NCBI RefSeq assembly: GCF_964186585.1
Contig: NZ_OZ075067.1
Span: 1,116,001 to 1,180,000, forward strand
DNA: 64,000 nt
Source: Microbacterium sp. MM2322
Lineage (GTDB): Bacteria; Actinomycetota; Actinomycetes; Actinomycetales; Microbacteriaceae
Direction: 5' to 3'
Shown here: piece after piece, positions 17,508 through 26,489 of the stretch
Layout: every line of letters begins with the position of its first letter
Position numbering within the stretch: the stretch's first letter is position 1
Translations under genes and position numbers: made by a program
Notes under the pieces: model-generated
Database searches by the model: none
The model's input: the letters and a program-made list of their open reading frames with translations, nothing else
Told to the model about the DNA's origin: nothing

Positions 17508-17995
17508 TGGCGGTTCGTCCCATCCGCCTCTTCGGCGACCCGGTGCTCCGGAGCGTGAGCAACCCCATCGAGGACATCGACGAGGGCGTCCACGGACTCG
17601 TCGCAGACCTCGTGGACTCGGTGGCAGAACCCGGACGCGCGGGCGTCGCCGCCCCTCAGATCGGGGTCGGCCTGCGGGCTTTCAGCTACAACGTCGACGG
17701 TGTGATCGGGTACGTCCTGAACCCCACCATCGAGGTGTCCGGCGACCCCGTGCCGACGGGGGAGGGATGCCTCTCCGTTCCTGGCCTGTGGCACGACGCG
17801 ATGCGTCACCCGTGGGCGCGTGTCACCGGCATCGACCTGAACGGCGAGGAGATCGTGATCGAGGGTGAGGGGCTGCTCGCCCAGGCGCTGCAGCACGAGT
17901 ACGACCACCTCGAGGGCATGCTCTACCTCGATCGCCTGCCGAAGGACGTGCGCCGTCAGGCGATGCGCGAAGTGCGAGAGTCCGACTGGTTCTGA
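17507..17995 (+). CDS. def: Peptide deformylase
   Basis: Removes the N-formyl group from nascent proteins. The 162-residue enzyme has all three family motifs: GVAAPQIGV (Q51), EGCLSVPG (C88) and QHEYDHLEG (H130, E131, H134), which supply the metal ligands and catalytic glutamate. The start overlaps the stop of the MinD-like gene (TGATG), so translation is probably coupled. A strong hairpin follows the stop codon. Whether this is the sole deformylase of the genome cannot be told from the window. Confidence 0.95.
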   Translation: MAVRPIRLFGDPVLRSVSNPIEDIDEGVHGLVADLVDSVAEPGRAGVAAPQIGVGLRAFSYNVDGVIGYVLNPTIEVSGDPVPTGEGCLSVPGLWHDAMRHPWARVTGIDLNGEEIVIEGEGLLAQALQHEYDHLEGMLYLDRLPKDVRRQAMREVRESDWF

Positions 17996-18000
17996 CCCGC

Positions 18001-18038
18001 ATGACAGAAGGCCCCGGTTGCCCGGGGCCTTCTGTCAT
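18001..18038. terminator. Bidirectional hairpin terminator between def and the acyl-CoA synthetase gene
   Basis: A perfect 17-bp stem (ATGACAGAAGGCCCCGG with its complement) closes a TTGC loop. It lies between convergent genes and shares an AGAAGGCCC core with the hairpin at 55097-55130. Confidence 0.85.
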
Positions 18039-18044
18039 CTGCGG

Positions 18045-19889
18045 TCAGTTGCCGAGCGAGATGTTGGTCGTCGACACGTTCGCCTGGTAGAGCTCGTCGA
18101 TGTCGGCCGCGAAGTCCGACAGGATGACGTTTCGCTTGATGCTCATCTTCGGCGTCAGATGGCCGGATGCCTCGGTCCACTCGGTGTCGAGGATCACGAA
18201 CTTCCGAATCGACTCCGCACGGGAGACGGTTTTGTTCGCTTGGTCGACCGCGGACTGGACTTCGGCGAGGACCTTCGGGTGCGCGATCACCTGCGACATC
18301 GGCATGTCGGCAGCCAGGCCGTTGTTCGACATCCATGTCGGCAGCATCTCGTGGTCGAGGGTGACCAGTGCGCCGATGAACGGCTTCTGGTCTCCGACGA
18401 CGACGACCTGACCGACGATCGGGTTGGCGCGGATCGGATCCTCGAGCACAGCCGGAGCGACGTTCTTGCCGCCGGCGGTGACGATGATCTCCTTCTTCCT
18501 GCCGGTGATGGTCAGATAACCGTCCGAATCGAAGGAACCGATGTCGCCCGTCCGGAACCAGCCGTCGTCGAAAGCGGCAGCCGTCGCTTCGGGGTTTCGC
18601 CAATACTCCTTGAAGACGTTGACGCCGCGCACCTCGATCTCGCCGTCCTCGGCGAGGCGGACCCCGACTCCGGGGAGCGCGGGACCGACGGTTCCGATCT
18701 TCGACTTGGTGGCGAGGTTAACCGTCGCGGGAGCCGTCGTCTCGGTGAGGCCGTAGCCCTCGAGGATCTGCACACCGAGGCTGTGGAAGAAGTGGCCGAG
18801 GCGCGAACCGAGAGGGGCGGACCCCGACACCGCGTGGGCGACGCGGCCACCCATCGCGGTCCGCAGCTTGCTGTAGACGAGGCGGTCGAAGAGCGCGAAC
18901 TTGATCTTCATGCCGAGCGGGATCTTCTCGCCGTCCTGCAGGCGACGCGAGTGCTCGACCGCGACGGCCGCGGCGGCTCGGAAGATCTTTCCCTTGCCAC
19001 CCGCCTCCGCCTTCTGCTCCGCCGAGTTGTAGACCTTCTCGAACACACGCGGCACGGCGAGTAGATACGTCGGCTTGAACGAGCCGAGGCCGGCGAGGAG
19101 CTTCGTCGTGTCGGGCTCGTGCCCTGTCTTCACGCCGCCGTGGATGTTCAGGATCGAGATGAACCGGGCGAACACGTGTGCGAGCGGGAGGAAGAGGAGG
19201 GTCGACGCGCCGGGCTGCTGAACGACCTCGCGGAGTGCTTCGGCGGAGTTCCGCGACAGCTCGACGAAGTTCTTGTGGGTGAGGACGCACCCCTTGGGGC
19301 GACCGGTGGAGCCCGACGTATAGATGAGGGTGGCGATGTCGTCGGTGTTGGCGAGTGAGCGTCGACGCTCGATCTCGTCGTCGCTGACGTCCGAGCCGCG
19401 GGAGCGCAGCGTGTCGAGGTCGCCCGTCTGCATGGTCCAGACCTCCCGGAGGAGCGGCACCTCTGAGCGGATCTCAGCGACGCGGTCGGCGTGCACCGAG
19501 CTCTCGACGACCATGGCGACGGCGCCCGAGTCGGTGAGGATCCAATTGATCTGCGACGCGGAACTCGTCTCGTAGACCGGGACCATGACGGCGCCTGCGA
19601 AGAAGAGGGCGAAATCGACAAGCGACCACTCGTACGTCGTACGGGCGAGGAACGCGACCTTGTCCCCGGGCTGGATGCCGCTGGCCGCGAATCCCTTCGC
19701 CAAGGCGAGGACCTCGCGGTGGAACTCCGCGGCGGTGATGTCGCGCCACCCCTCACGGTCGGGGACGGCGAACAGAGCGAGCGACGGAGTCGCTTTCACC
19801 CGCTCCACCAGGATGTCCGAGGTGTTGGCGGTCGGATCCGCGGGTACGACAGCGGGGACGTCGAATAGGACGGCGCTCATGGGCGGCAA
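18045..19889 (-). CDS. Long-chain acyl-CoA synthetase (FadD15-like)
   Basis: A 614-residue AMP-forming ligase that activates fatty acids with ATP and CoA. Key motifs are the phosphate-binding loop TLIYTSGSTGRPKGCVLTH, the adenine region EGYGLTETTAP, and the hinge DGWFRTGDIGSFDSDGYL. Its length and large N-terminal domain fit the FadD15/FAA1-type long-chain synthetases. AAGGAG precedes the ATG, and TAGACT (19924-19929 on the minus strand) is a likely -10, so this gene has a leader of about 30 nt. It diverges from the ROK kinase gene. Confidence 0.92.
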   Translation of the reverse strand: MPPMSAVLFDVPAVVPADPTANTSDILVERVKATPSLALFAVPDREGWRDITAAEFHREVLALAKGFAASGIQPGDKVAFLARTTYEWSLVDFALFFAGAVMVPVYETSSASQINWILTDSGAVAMVVESSVHADRVAEIRSEVPLLREVWTMQTGDLDTLRSRGSDVSDDEIERRRSLANTDDIATLIYTSGSTGRPKGCVLTHKNFVELSRNSAEALREVVQQPGASTLLFLPLAHVFARFISILNIHGGVKTGHEPDTTKLLAGLGSFKPTYLLAVPRVFEKVYNSAEQKAEAGGKGKIFRAAAAVAVEHSRRLQDGEKIPLGMKIKFALFDRLVYSKLRTAMGGRVAHAVSGSAPLGSRLGHFFHSLGVQILEGYGLTETTAPATVNLATKSKIGTVGPALPGVGVRLAEDGEIEVRGVNVFKEYWRNPEATAAAFDDGWFRTGDIGSFDSDGYLTITGRKKEIIVTAGGKNVAPAVLEDPIRANPIVGQVVVVGDQKPFIGALVTLDHEMLPTWMSNNGLAADMPMSQVIAHPKVLAEVQSAVDQANKTVSRAESIRKFVILDTEWTEASGHLTPKMSIKRNVILSDFAADIDELYQANVSTTNISLGN

Positions 19890-19990
19890 CTCCTTCGGTA
19901 CCGGGTGGCGTCAGGTGCGACTGAGTCTAGGGCATCGTGATCCTCGATCCCGGGGCGACGCCGCGCGGCAGCGCCCCGTTAGACTCACGG

Positions 19991-20962
19991 ATGCCGTGCG
20001 ACAGCGCGCGTGCGGAGGGGAGTGGCGTGCTCAACGTCGGCATCGACATCGGTGGGACCAAGATCGCCGGGGGCATCGTCGATCCTGATGGCGCGATCCT
20101 CGATCGTCGGCGTGTTCCCACTCCCGCCGATCCCCAGGCACTGGCGGATGCCGTCGCCGCCATGGTCGACGACCTCGTCACCGACCGCGTGGTCCATGCT
20201 GTCGGTGTCGCGGCGGCCGGCTTCATCGACGCCAGCCGTTCCGTCATCCTGCACGCGCCCAACATCGACTGGACGGACGAGCCGCTCCGCGACGAACTGG
20301 AGCGGCGCATCGGTCGCCCGGTGACCCTCGAGAACGATGCGAACGCCGCCGGGTGGGGCGAGTTCCGCTTCGGCGCCGGTCGCGACGTCCGCGACATGGT
20401 GATGATCACCCTCGGCACCGGCGTCGGCGGCGCCGCGATCATCGATGGCGACCTGCTGGTCGGCGGAAACGGCATCGGCGGCGAACTCGGCCATCTCCGC
20501 TTCGAACGCGGGGGCCGCCCCTGCGGGTGCGGGCAGAGCGGATGTCTCGAACAGTACGCATCCGGCCGGGCGCTGCAGCGGGAAGCCGCGGACATCGCGG
20601 CATCCGGATCGCTCGGTGCCGGTCTTGCTGCCGCGCGCACCGCCGACGGCATCGTCCCGGGGGCCGCGATGGCAGCGCTCGTGGCCGCCGGCGATGCAGG
20701 AGCCCTCGAGGCGGTGCACCGCGTCGCGACCGCGCTGGGGGAGGCCTGCGGAGGGTTCCAGGCGGTTCTCGACCCTGCCCTGTTCGTCATCGGCGGCGGC
20801 GTGGCCGATCTCGGTGAGCGACTCCTGCATCCCGTCCGGGAGGCCTACGCGACGGCGCTTCCCGGCTACGGCGAGCGGCCGATCGCCTCTTTCGCCATCG
20901 CGACGCTGGGTAACGACGCCGGGCTCATCGGCGTCGCCGACCTCGCCGGCGGCCGAGTCTGA
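19991..20962 (+). CDS. ROK-family glucokinase
   Basis: A 323-residue sugar kinase of the ROK family, most likely glucokinase. It shows the phosphate motif VGIDIGGTKIAGG near residues 16-28, the sugar-binding region ENDANAAGWGE, and the ROK zinc signature CGCGQSGCLEQYASG. TAGACT (19980-19985) lies 5 nt before ATG 19991; the alternative start GTG 20027 has GAGGGGAG upstream and would begin directly at the conserved domain, so the first 12 residues are uncertain. There is no DNA-binding domain, so it is a kinase rather than a ROK repressor. It is followed 1 bp later by plsC. Confidence 0.88.
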   Translation: MPCDSARAEGSGVLNVGIDIGGTKIAGGIVDPDGAILDRRRVPTPADPQALADAVAAMVDDLVTDRVVHAVGVAAAGFIDASRSVILHAPNIDWTDEPLRDELERRIGRPVTLENDANAAGWGEFRFGAGRDVRDMVMITLGTGVGGAAIIDGDLLVGGNGIGGELGHLRFERGGRPCGCGQSGCLEQYASGRALQREAADIAASGSLGAGLAAARTADGIVPGAAMAALVAAGDAGALEAVHRVATALGEACGGFQAVLDPALFVIGGGVADLGERLLHPVREAYATALPGYGERPIASFAIATLGNDAGLIGVADLAGGRV

Positions 20963-20963
20963 C

Positions 20964-21653
20964 ATGGTCTACTGGGTCCTCAAGTACCTCATCATCGGAC
21001 CGATCGTGAAAGCGATCTTCCGTCCGTGGATCGTGGGACGCAGCAACATCCCGGCATCCGGTGCAGCCATCATCGCGAGCAATCACCTGTCGGTCAGCGA
21101 CTCCGTGTTCCTGCCGCTCATGATCGATCGGCGCATGTCGTTCCTCGCGAAGAGCGACTACTTCACGGGTTCCGGGCTGCGGGGATGGGCCACGCGCGTC
21201 TTCATGAAGGGGACCGGCCAGATCCCGATCGACCGGACCGGCGGCAAGGCCTCGGAAGCCTCGCTGAACACCGGCCTCCAGGTGCTCGGGCGGGGTGACA
21301 TCCTCGGGATCTATCCCGAGGGCACCCGAAGCCCCGACGGGAAGCTCTACCGAGGCCGCACCGGACTCGCCCGCATGGCACTCACCGCTCGTGTTCCGGT
21401 CATTCCCGTCGTGATGATCGGCACCGACGACATCATGCCCATCGGCCGTTCCGTCCCTCGGGTCGGGCGCGTGGGCATGGTCATCGGTGAACCGCTCGAC
21501 TTCAGCAGGTTCTACGGCATGGAGTCCGACCGCTTCGTCCTCCGCTCCGTGACGGACGAGATCATGGTCGCGCTGCAGCGTATGGGGGAGCAGGAATACG
21601 AGGACGTCTACGCGTCGACTGTCAAGGACCGTCGTCCGGCCGCAGCGTCCTGA
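20964..21653 (+). CDS. plsC: 1-acyl-glycerol-3-phosphate acyltransferase (PlsC family)
   Basis: A 229-residue membrane-associated acyltransferase of phospholipid synthesis. The H(X4)D catalytic motif is NHLSVSD, the substrate-binding block is YPEGTRSPDG, and a late VPVIPVVMIG segment fits the family. The N-terminus is hydrophobic. It starts 1 bp after the ROK kinase stop, so the two form an operon. Mycobacterial Rv2182c, also near aroG and a Ser/Thr kinase, is the probable counterpart. Acyl donor and exact lipid substrate are not determined by sequence. Confidence 0.88.
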   Translation: MVYWVLKYLIIGPIVKAIFRPWIVGRSNIPASGAAIIASNHLSVSDSVFLPLMIDRRMSFLAKSDYFTGSGLRGWATRVFMKGTGQIPIDRTGGKASEASLNTGLQVLGRGDILGIYPEGTRSPDGKLYRGRTGLARMALTARVPVIPVVMIGTDDIMPIGRSVPRVGRVGMVIGEPLDFSRFYGMESDRFVLRSVTDEIMVALQRMGEQEYEDVYASTVKDRRPAAAS

Positions 21654-21693
21654 GCTCGCTCGTCACACGACCGATGGGGCCACCCGCCGCCAC

Positions 21694-21699
21694 TAGAAT
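21694..21699 (+). promoter_or_regulatory. -10 element (TAGAAT), leaderless DAHP synthase gene
   Basis: TAGAAT is followed by 6 nt and ATG 21706. Confidence 0.62.
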
Positions 21700-21705
21700 G
21701 AGCGG

Positions 21706-23034
21706 ATGCCCACTCCTCTCGACCACTGGCGTTCGCTCCCGATCAAGCAGCAGCCGTTGTGGACCGACGCGGATGCGGTCGCTGCCGTCTCCGCCGAGAT
21801 CGCGACCCTCCCGCCCCTCGTCTTCGCCGGCGAGGTCGACAACCTCCGCGACCGCCTCGCGAAGGCGGCGTCCGGGCAGGCGTTCCTGCTTCAGGGCGGC
21901 GACTGCGCCGAAACGTTCGCCGGAGCCACCGCGCAGCAGATCCGCGACCGCATCAAGACGGTTCTGCAGATGGCGGTCGTCCTGACGTATGGCGCGTCGA
22001 TGCCCATCGTGAAGATGGGGCGCATGGCGGGACAGTTCGCCAAACCGCGCTCGAGCGACACCGAGACGCGGGGCGACATCACGCTGCCGGCGTACCGGGG
22101 AGACATCGTCAACGGATACGACTTCACCGAGGCCTCCCGCACCGCTGACCCGCAGCGCCTGCTGAAGGGGTACCACACGGCGGCATCCACGCTGAACCTC
22201 ATCCGCGCCTTCACGCAGGGTGGATTCGCCGACCTCCGCGAGGTGCACAGCTGGAACCAGGGCTTCGCGAAGAACCCCGCCAACCAGCGCTACGAGCGTC
22301 TGGCGGGCGACATCGACCGTGCCATCAAGTTCATGGAGGCGGCCGGGGCGAACTTCGACGAGCTTCGCGGGGTCGAGTTCTACACCGGCCACGAGGGTCT
22401 GCTCATGGACTACGAGCACCCGATGACGCGCATCGACTCGCGGACGGGCACGCCGTACAACACCTCCGCGCACTTCCTCTGGGTGGGTGAGCGCACACGT
22501 GAGCTCGACGGTGCGCACGTCGACTACTTCTCGAAGATCCGGAACCCCATCGGCGTGAAGCTCGGGCCGTCGACGACGCCCGAGACGGCGCTCGCGCTCA
22601 TCGACAAGCTCGACCCCGAGCGTGAGCCCGGTCGGCTCACCTTCATCACTCGGATGGGCGCGGGCAAGATCCGTGACGCGCTTCCCCCGCTGTTGCAGGC
22701 GGTCAAGGACTCCGGCGCGACACCGCTGTGGGTGACCGACCCGATGCACGGCAACGGCATCACGACGCCGACCGGGTACAAGACGCGTCGCTTCGACGAC
22801 GTCGTCGACGAGGTGCGCGGCTTCTTCGAGGCTCATCGATCGGTGGGGACCTTCCCCGGCGGCATCCACGTCGAACTCACCGGTGACGACGTCACCGAGT
22901 GCCTCGGTGGCTCCGAGATGATCGACGAGGCGACCCTGGCCACGCGCTACGAGTCGCTGTGCGACCCGCGTCTGAACCACATGCAGTCGCTGGAGCTGGC
23001 GTTCCTGGTCGCCGAGGAGCTCGGCAACCGCTGA
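21706..23034 (+). CDS. aroG: 3-deoxy-7-phosphoheptulonate synthase, class II
   Basis: First enzyme of the shikimate pathway, joining phosphoenolpyruvate and erythrose 4-phosphate. At 442 residues it matches the plant-like class II type of actinobacteria. Landmarks are WRSLPIKQQP, LLQGGDCAETFAGAT (metal-binding cysteine), VKMGRMAGQFAKPRSS, and the late segments TRMGAGKIRD and DPMHGNGITT. The start is fixed by the leaderless -10 element. The gene converges on the PASTA kinase gene, and this aroG-kinase adjacency also occurs in mycobacteria (Rv2178c and pknL). Confidence 0.95.
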   Translation: MPTPLDHWRSLPIKQQPLWTDADAVAAVSAEIATLPPLVFAGEVDNLRDRLAKAASGQAFLLQGGDCAETFAGATAQQIRDRIKTVLQMAVVLTYGASMPIVKMGRMAGQFAKPRSSDTETRGDITLPAYRGDIVNGYDFTEASRTADPQRLLKGYHTAASTLNLIRAFTQGGFADLREVHSWNQGFAKNPANQRYERLAGDIDRAIKFMEAAGANFDELRGVEFYTGHEGLLMDYEHPMTRIDSRTGTPYNTSAHFLWVGERTRELDGAHVDYFSKIRNPIGVKLGPSTTPETALALIDKLDPEREPGRLTFITRMGAGKIRDALPPLLQAVKDSGATPLWVTDPMHGNGITTPTGYKTRRFDDVVDEVRGFFEAHRSVGTFPGGIHVELTGDDVTECLGGSEMIDEATLATRYESLCDPRLNHMQSLELAFLVAEELGNR

Positions 23035-23044
23035 CCGCACGACC

Positions 23045-23078
23045 CGAAGGCCCGGTGACCACGATCGCCGGGCCTTCG
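23045..23078. terminator. Hairpin terminator between aroG and kinase gene
   Basis: CGAAGGCCCGG (23045-23055) pairs with CCGGGCCTTCG (23068-23078) across a 12-base loop, between convergent genes. Confidence 0.75.
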
Positions 23079-23106
23079 CCGTTCCCGGATGCCGTCTCGA
23101 TCCGTT

Positions 23107-25068
23107 TCAGCCGAAGGGCTGGAACTGGGGGGTCAGGCTGATCGTGATCCCGGGGCGCTGCATCGTGCCACCGTCGGGGGTCATGGATCGGACGCGGTAG
23201 ACGTCCCAGTAGCGCCCACCGAGAGGGATCTCCGCATCCTCGATGTTCGGGTTGACCTTGAAACCCGCCGCTTGGAGACGATCGACCGCTGTCCGGACGG
23301 TTTCGCCGACGACGTTCGGCACCTCGACCGGCTTCGGGCCGTCGGACACGACGATCGTGATCTCCTCGCCCTGCTGCCAGGAGCCGCCACCGCCCGGGCG
23401 TTCGGGGACGCGGATCACGAGGTCATCTGCGACCGTGCTGCTGAACTCGCGTTCTTCCTTCACCTTCATGCCGGCGCTCTGGAGGATGTCCGTCGCCTCG
23501 TCGCCGCTCTTGCCGACGACGTCGGGCAGGGCACCCACCGATACACGGAGCTCGGCCGTCGAGCCCTGGAGCACGGAGCAGCCCGCGGTGCACTCGACCG
23601 GGTCTTGCGAGCCTGCCTGCGTCACGTAGACGCGGACGATGCGGTCGGCGGCGAAGCTCGTGAAGTACTTCTTGGTCGCCGCGACGGTGATGTTGTTCTC
23701 CTGCAGGAGGGTTTCGACGTCGGTCCGCGTCCGGTCCTGGAGCGCCGGCAGATCCACGGTCGCGGGACCGGACGAGATCTCGACGGTCACCGTCGCGTCG
23801 CGGTCGAGGAGGGTCCCGGCATCCGGGTCGGTGCCCACGACCTCTCCGGTGGGGACCTCGAGGCTGTGCACATCACTCCGCTTCGCGACGAGTGCATTCT
23901 CAGCGAGCGCTCTGGAAGCAGTGTCGAAACTCATCCCCTCCAGTGACGGGACCGAGACGAGTGAACCCGGTCCGGAACCGAACCACCAGCCCACGCCGCC
24001 GGCGGCGGCCGCGAGCACGAGGACGACAGCCAGCAGCCAGCCCCCCTTCAGCGTGTTGCGATGCGAGCGTCGACGGAGCCGGGTCGCGTTGTCGACCTCG
24101 GTGGTGACGCTCGGCGCGGTGAAGGTCCCGGGCATGACCCGGGTGACTTCGTCGGAGTCCAGCGAGTCATCGACGACGACCGTGGCACCGGCGGGAGTGG
24201 AACGCACGACCTGCGGAAACACCCCGAGTTGCTTCTCGATGTCGCGGAGGCGTTCGAGCATCTCGCGCGCATCCGTCGGACGGTCCTCGGGGGAGCGCTC
24301 GGTCGCCCAGAGGACGAGTTCGTCGAGTTGTTCCGGGACGCCGGGGTTCTTGACGCTCGGGCGGGGAACGGAGTGGGTGGCGTGCTGATAGGCGATCTGC
24401 ATCGGCTGCTCGCCCTTGTAGGGCTGGTCACCGGTGAGCATCTCGTAGAGCATGATGCCGAGCGCGTAGATGTCGCTCCGGGCATCGGCGGTACCCCGGG
24501 TGACGAGCTCCGGGGCGAGGTACGCGATCGTCCCGAGGAGCATCTGCCCCGTCGCGGTGTTCGCGCTCGTGGCGCGCGCCAGACCGAAATCGCCGATCTT
24601 GATGCGGCCGTCTTCCGCAAGCAGGACGTTCTCGGGCTTCACGTCCCGGTGCACGATGCCTGCGCGATGGGCGGCCGAGAGGCCCGACAGGATCGCGTCC
24701 ATGATCGTGATCGTCTGAGGGAGAGTGAGGCGCTTCTGCTCGCGCAGCAGCTCACGGAGCGTGATGCCCGGGAGGTACTCCATGACGAGATAGGCCATTT
24801 CGCCGTCTTGGCCCTGGTCGAACACGTTGACGACATGGGGATCGGCGAGGCGCGCGGCGGACCGGGCTTCCTGGATGAAGCGGTTCTGGAAGACGGTGTC
24901 GTCCGAGAGATGGCCGTGCATGACCTTGAGGGCCACGCGGCGCTCGAGCCGAAGATCTGTGGCGACGTAGACGGTCGCCATGCCGCCGCGCGCGATGCGC
25001 CCGCGAACCCGGTACCGGCTGTCGACCAGGCGGCCGATCAACGGGTCGGTATGCGGGTTGGCGTTCAC
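23107..25068 (-). CDS. Ser/Thr protein kinase with four PASTA domains (PknL-like)
   Basis: A 653-residue transmembrane receptor kinase. The cytoplasmic kinase domain is intact: Gly-rich loop RIARGGMATVY (24-34), K48, helix-C E67, HRDVKPEN (140-147), DFG (160-162) and APE (186-188). Activation-loop residues S168, T171 and T173 could be autophosphorylated. A single membrane segment is at about 343-362, followed outside by roughly four PASTA repeats (about 367-650) that in this family bind peptidoglycan fragments. GTG 25068 is supported by TAGACT 6 nt upstream. Its neighbours aroG and an Rv2175c-like gene match the pknL locus of mycobacteria; C. glutamicum PknL also carries PASTA domains. Confidence 0.93.
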   Translation of the reverse strand: MNANPHTDPLIGRLVDSRYRVRGRIARGGMATVYVATDLRLERRVALKVMHGHLSDDTVFQNRFIQEARSAARLADPHVVNVFDQGQDGEMAYLVMEYLPGITLRELLREQKRLTLPQTITIMDAILSGLSAAHRAGIVHRDVKPENVLLAEDGRIKIGDFGLARATSANTATGQMLLGTIAYLAPELVTRGTADARSDIYALGIMLYEMLTGDQPYKGEQPMQIAYQHATHSVPRPSVKNPGVPEQLDELVLWATERSPEDRPTDAREMLERLRDIEKQLGVFPQVVRSTPAGATVVVDDSLDSDEVTRVMPGTFTAPSVTTEVDNATRLRRRSHRNTLKGGWLLAVVLVLAAAAGGVGWWFGSGPGSLVSVPSLEGMSFDTASRALAENALVAKRSDVHSLEVPTGEVVGTDPDAGTLLDRDATVTVEISSGPATVDLPALQDRTRTDVETLLQENNITVAATKKYFTSFAADRIVRVYVTQAGSQDPVECTAGCSVLQGSTAELRVSVGALPDVVGKSGDEATDILQSAGMKVKEEREFSSTVADDLVIRVPERPGGGGSWQQGEEITIVVSDGPKPVEVPNVVGETVRTAVDRLQAAGFKVNPNIEDAEIPLGGRYWDVYRVRSMTPDGGTMQRPGITISLTPQFQPFG

Positions 25069-25074
25069 GTCAGA

Positions 25075-25080
25075 AGTCTA
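25075..25080 (-). promoter_or_regulatory. -10 element (TAGACT), leaderless PASTA kinase gene
   Basis: On the minus strand TAGACT is followed by 6 nt and the GTG start at 25068. Confidence 0.6.
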
Positions 25081-25139
25081 CGGAGCCGACCCTGCGAGCC
25101 CGGGTAACGGCGCACCCTGGCTCGGACGCCGATGCGGAT

Positions 25140-26351
25140 TCACCCATACGTCGCGAGCCAGCGCCGCGCCTGCTCCTCCCACGGCGCGTAGCGCTCGGGG
25201 TACGCCGAGATCTGCACAGCCTGCGCAGCATCCCCGAAGTCCATGTCCTCCCAGCCGTCGATGTCGAGGAGGCCGCGGGTGCGATCGCCGTTGGGGTCGG
25301 TGGGGCCGCCGAAGAACGCGGCCGCCGAGCGACGCGGGTCGCGGATCTCTGCTTCTGAACCCCACCCCGCGCTCGGGCGCTGCTGGAACAGCCCGAGCGA
25401 GTCGCGGTCGCCGCCGTCGAGGTTCCGGATCCACGACTCGACCATCGCCGTGGCGAGGGCGATGGCGATCCCGTCACGCGAGACCCCGCGCTCGCGCCCC
25501 ACGTCGATGATCGTCCGGACGTTGGCGATCTGCTCGGCATCGAGCACGACCTGCGCGGCGCCCGAGCTGGCCACAGCCGGCGCCGGCGTCGGCGCTGCGG
25601 TCGGGATCCGAAGTTTCTGTCCCGGGTAGATGATGGACGTCTCGTCGAGACCGTTCGCCGCGAGCAGACGCGCGAGGCTCACGCCGCTTCGCGTCGCGAT
25701 TGCCCACAGCGTCTCGCCCGAGGAGACCTCGTGAACGGGTCCGGCGGCCGCCTTCGCCGGGGCGGCGCGGACGACGGCGCGAGGGGCGGCCAACACTCCG
25801 ACGGTCAACTTCTGCCCCGGGTGGATCATCGTGGACGCGCCCAGATCATTGGCGCGGGACAGGGCGGACACGCTCATGTCGTGGCGCGCAGCGATCGACC
25901 AGAGCGTGTCGCCCGCGCGGACGGTGTACGTGGATGCCGCGGGTCGGGCCTTCGGCGCGGGTTCCGCCGCGGTCCGGACGGCCTTCGGGCCCAGTCGCAG
26001 GACGTCGCCGGGGTGGATGACCGACCGCCAGTTCAGCCCGTTCCACGTGAGGACATCGGCCGTGCGGACGCCGTTGGCGGCCGCGATCGCGCTGACGGTG
26101 TCGCCGCGCTTGACGACGTGCGCGGCGACCGCGTTCCGGGATGCGGGAGTTCCGACGACGTCGAGGTCGTCTTCTGCGGCCGAAGGCGCTGCGGACGTCC
26201 GGGCGGAGAGCGGCTCGGGAGCCGGGCGTTCGTGCCCGTCAGCCGTCCCGGCGTCGAGGGGAACGAGCGAGAGTGACAGGGCGATGGACCCGATCATTGC
26301 GGGTCCGCTCATGTGTCGGACGGAGGCGGGGAGGACGTCGTTCCGGCGCAC
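25140..26351 (-). CDS. Secreted LysM cell-wall protein with lysozyme-like C-terminal domain
   Basis: A 403-residue exported protein. Residues 1 to about 37 form a signal peptide (VRHMSGPAMIGSIALSLSLV core). Three LysM domains follow (about 78-121, 142-184, 207-249), joined by Ala/Pro linkers, for peptidoglycan binding. The last part (about 270-400) resembles the lysozyme-like domain of actinobacterial LysM proteins; E305 in TAMVESWIRNLDGGDRDSLG is a candidate catalytic glutamate, and the end YPERYAPWEEQARRWL is typical. GTG 26351 is chosen because AAGGAA precedes it and the signal peptide starts there. It diverges from the Rv2175c-like gene across a repeat-bearing promoter, and its 3' end lies 71 bp before the kinase gene. 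Confidence 0.82.
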   Translation of the reverse strand: MRRNDVLPASVRHMSGPAMIGSIALSLSLVPLDAGTADGHERPAPEPLSARTSAAPSAAEDDLDVVGTPASRNAVAAHVVKRGDTVSAIAAANGVRTADVLTWNGLNWRSVIHPGDVLRLGPKAVRTAAEPAPKARPAASTYTVRAGDTLWSIAARHDMSVSALSRANDLGASTMIHPGQKLTVGVLAAPRAVVRAAPAKAAAGPVHEVSSGETLWAIATRSGVSLARLLAANGLDETSIIYPGQKLRIPTAAPTPAPAVASSGAAQVVLDAEQIANVRTIIDVGRERGVSRDGIAIALATAMVESWIRNLDGGDRDSLGLFQQRPSAGWGSEAEIRDPRRSAAAFFGGPTDPNGDRTRGLLDIDGWEDMDFGDAAQAVQISAYPERYAPWEEQARRWLATYG

Positions 26352-26402
26352 AGGTATTCCTTCTTTCAGCCTCAGATCGGTGGATCCCCCTCCGAAACCG
26401 TG

Positions 26403-26450
26403 ACACGCGCGTGTGACTGGTGTCAATCCATGAGGCAGATGTGACTGGTG
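26403..26450. promoter_or_regulatory. Candidate operator: two direct repeats and a palindrome
   Basis: The 11-mer TGTGACTGGTG occurs at 26412-26422 and again at 26440-26450, 28 bp apart. The first copy overlaps a 12-bp perfect palindrome ACACGCGCGTGT (26403-26414) and touches a minus-strand TTGACA (26421-26426). The cluster lies in the 138-bp divergent region between the LysM gene and the Rv2175c-like gene, so a bound regulator could control both. The minus-strand GTCACA core recalls MtrA-type sites; this is inference. Confidence 0.5.
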
Positions 26451-26489
26451 GTACAAGCGCGTGGGCAAACGTGATGCGATAGTGGAGGA

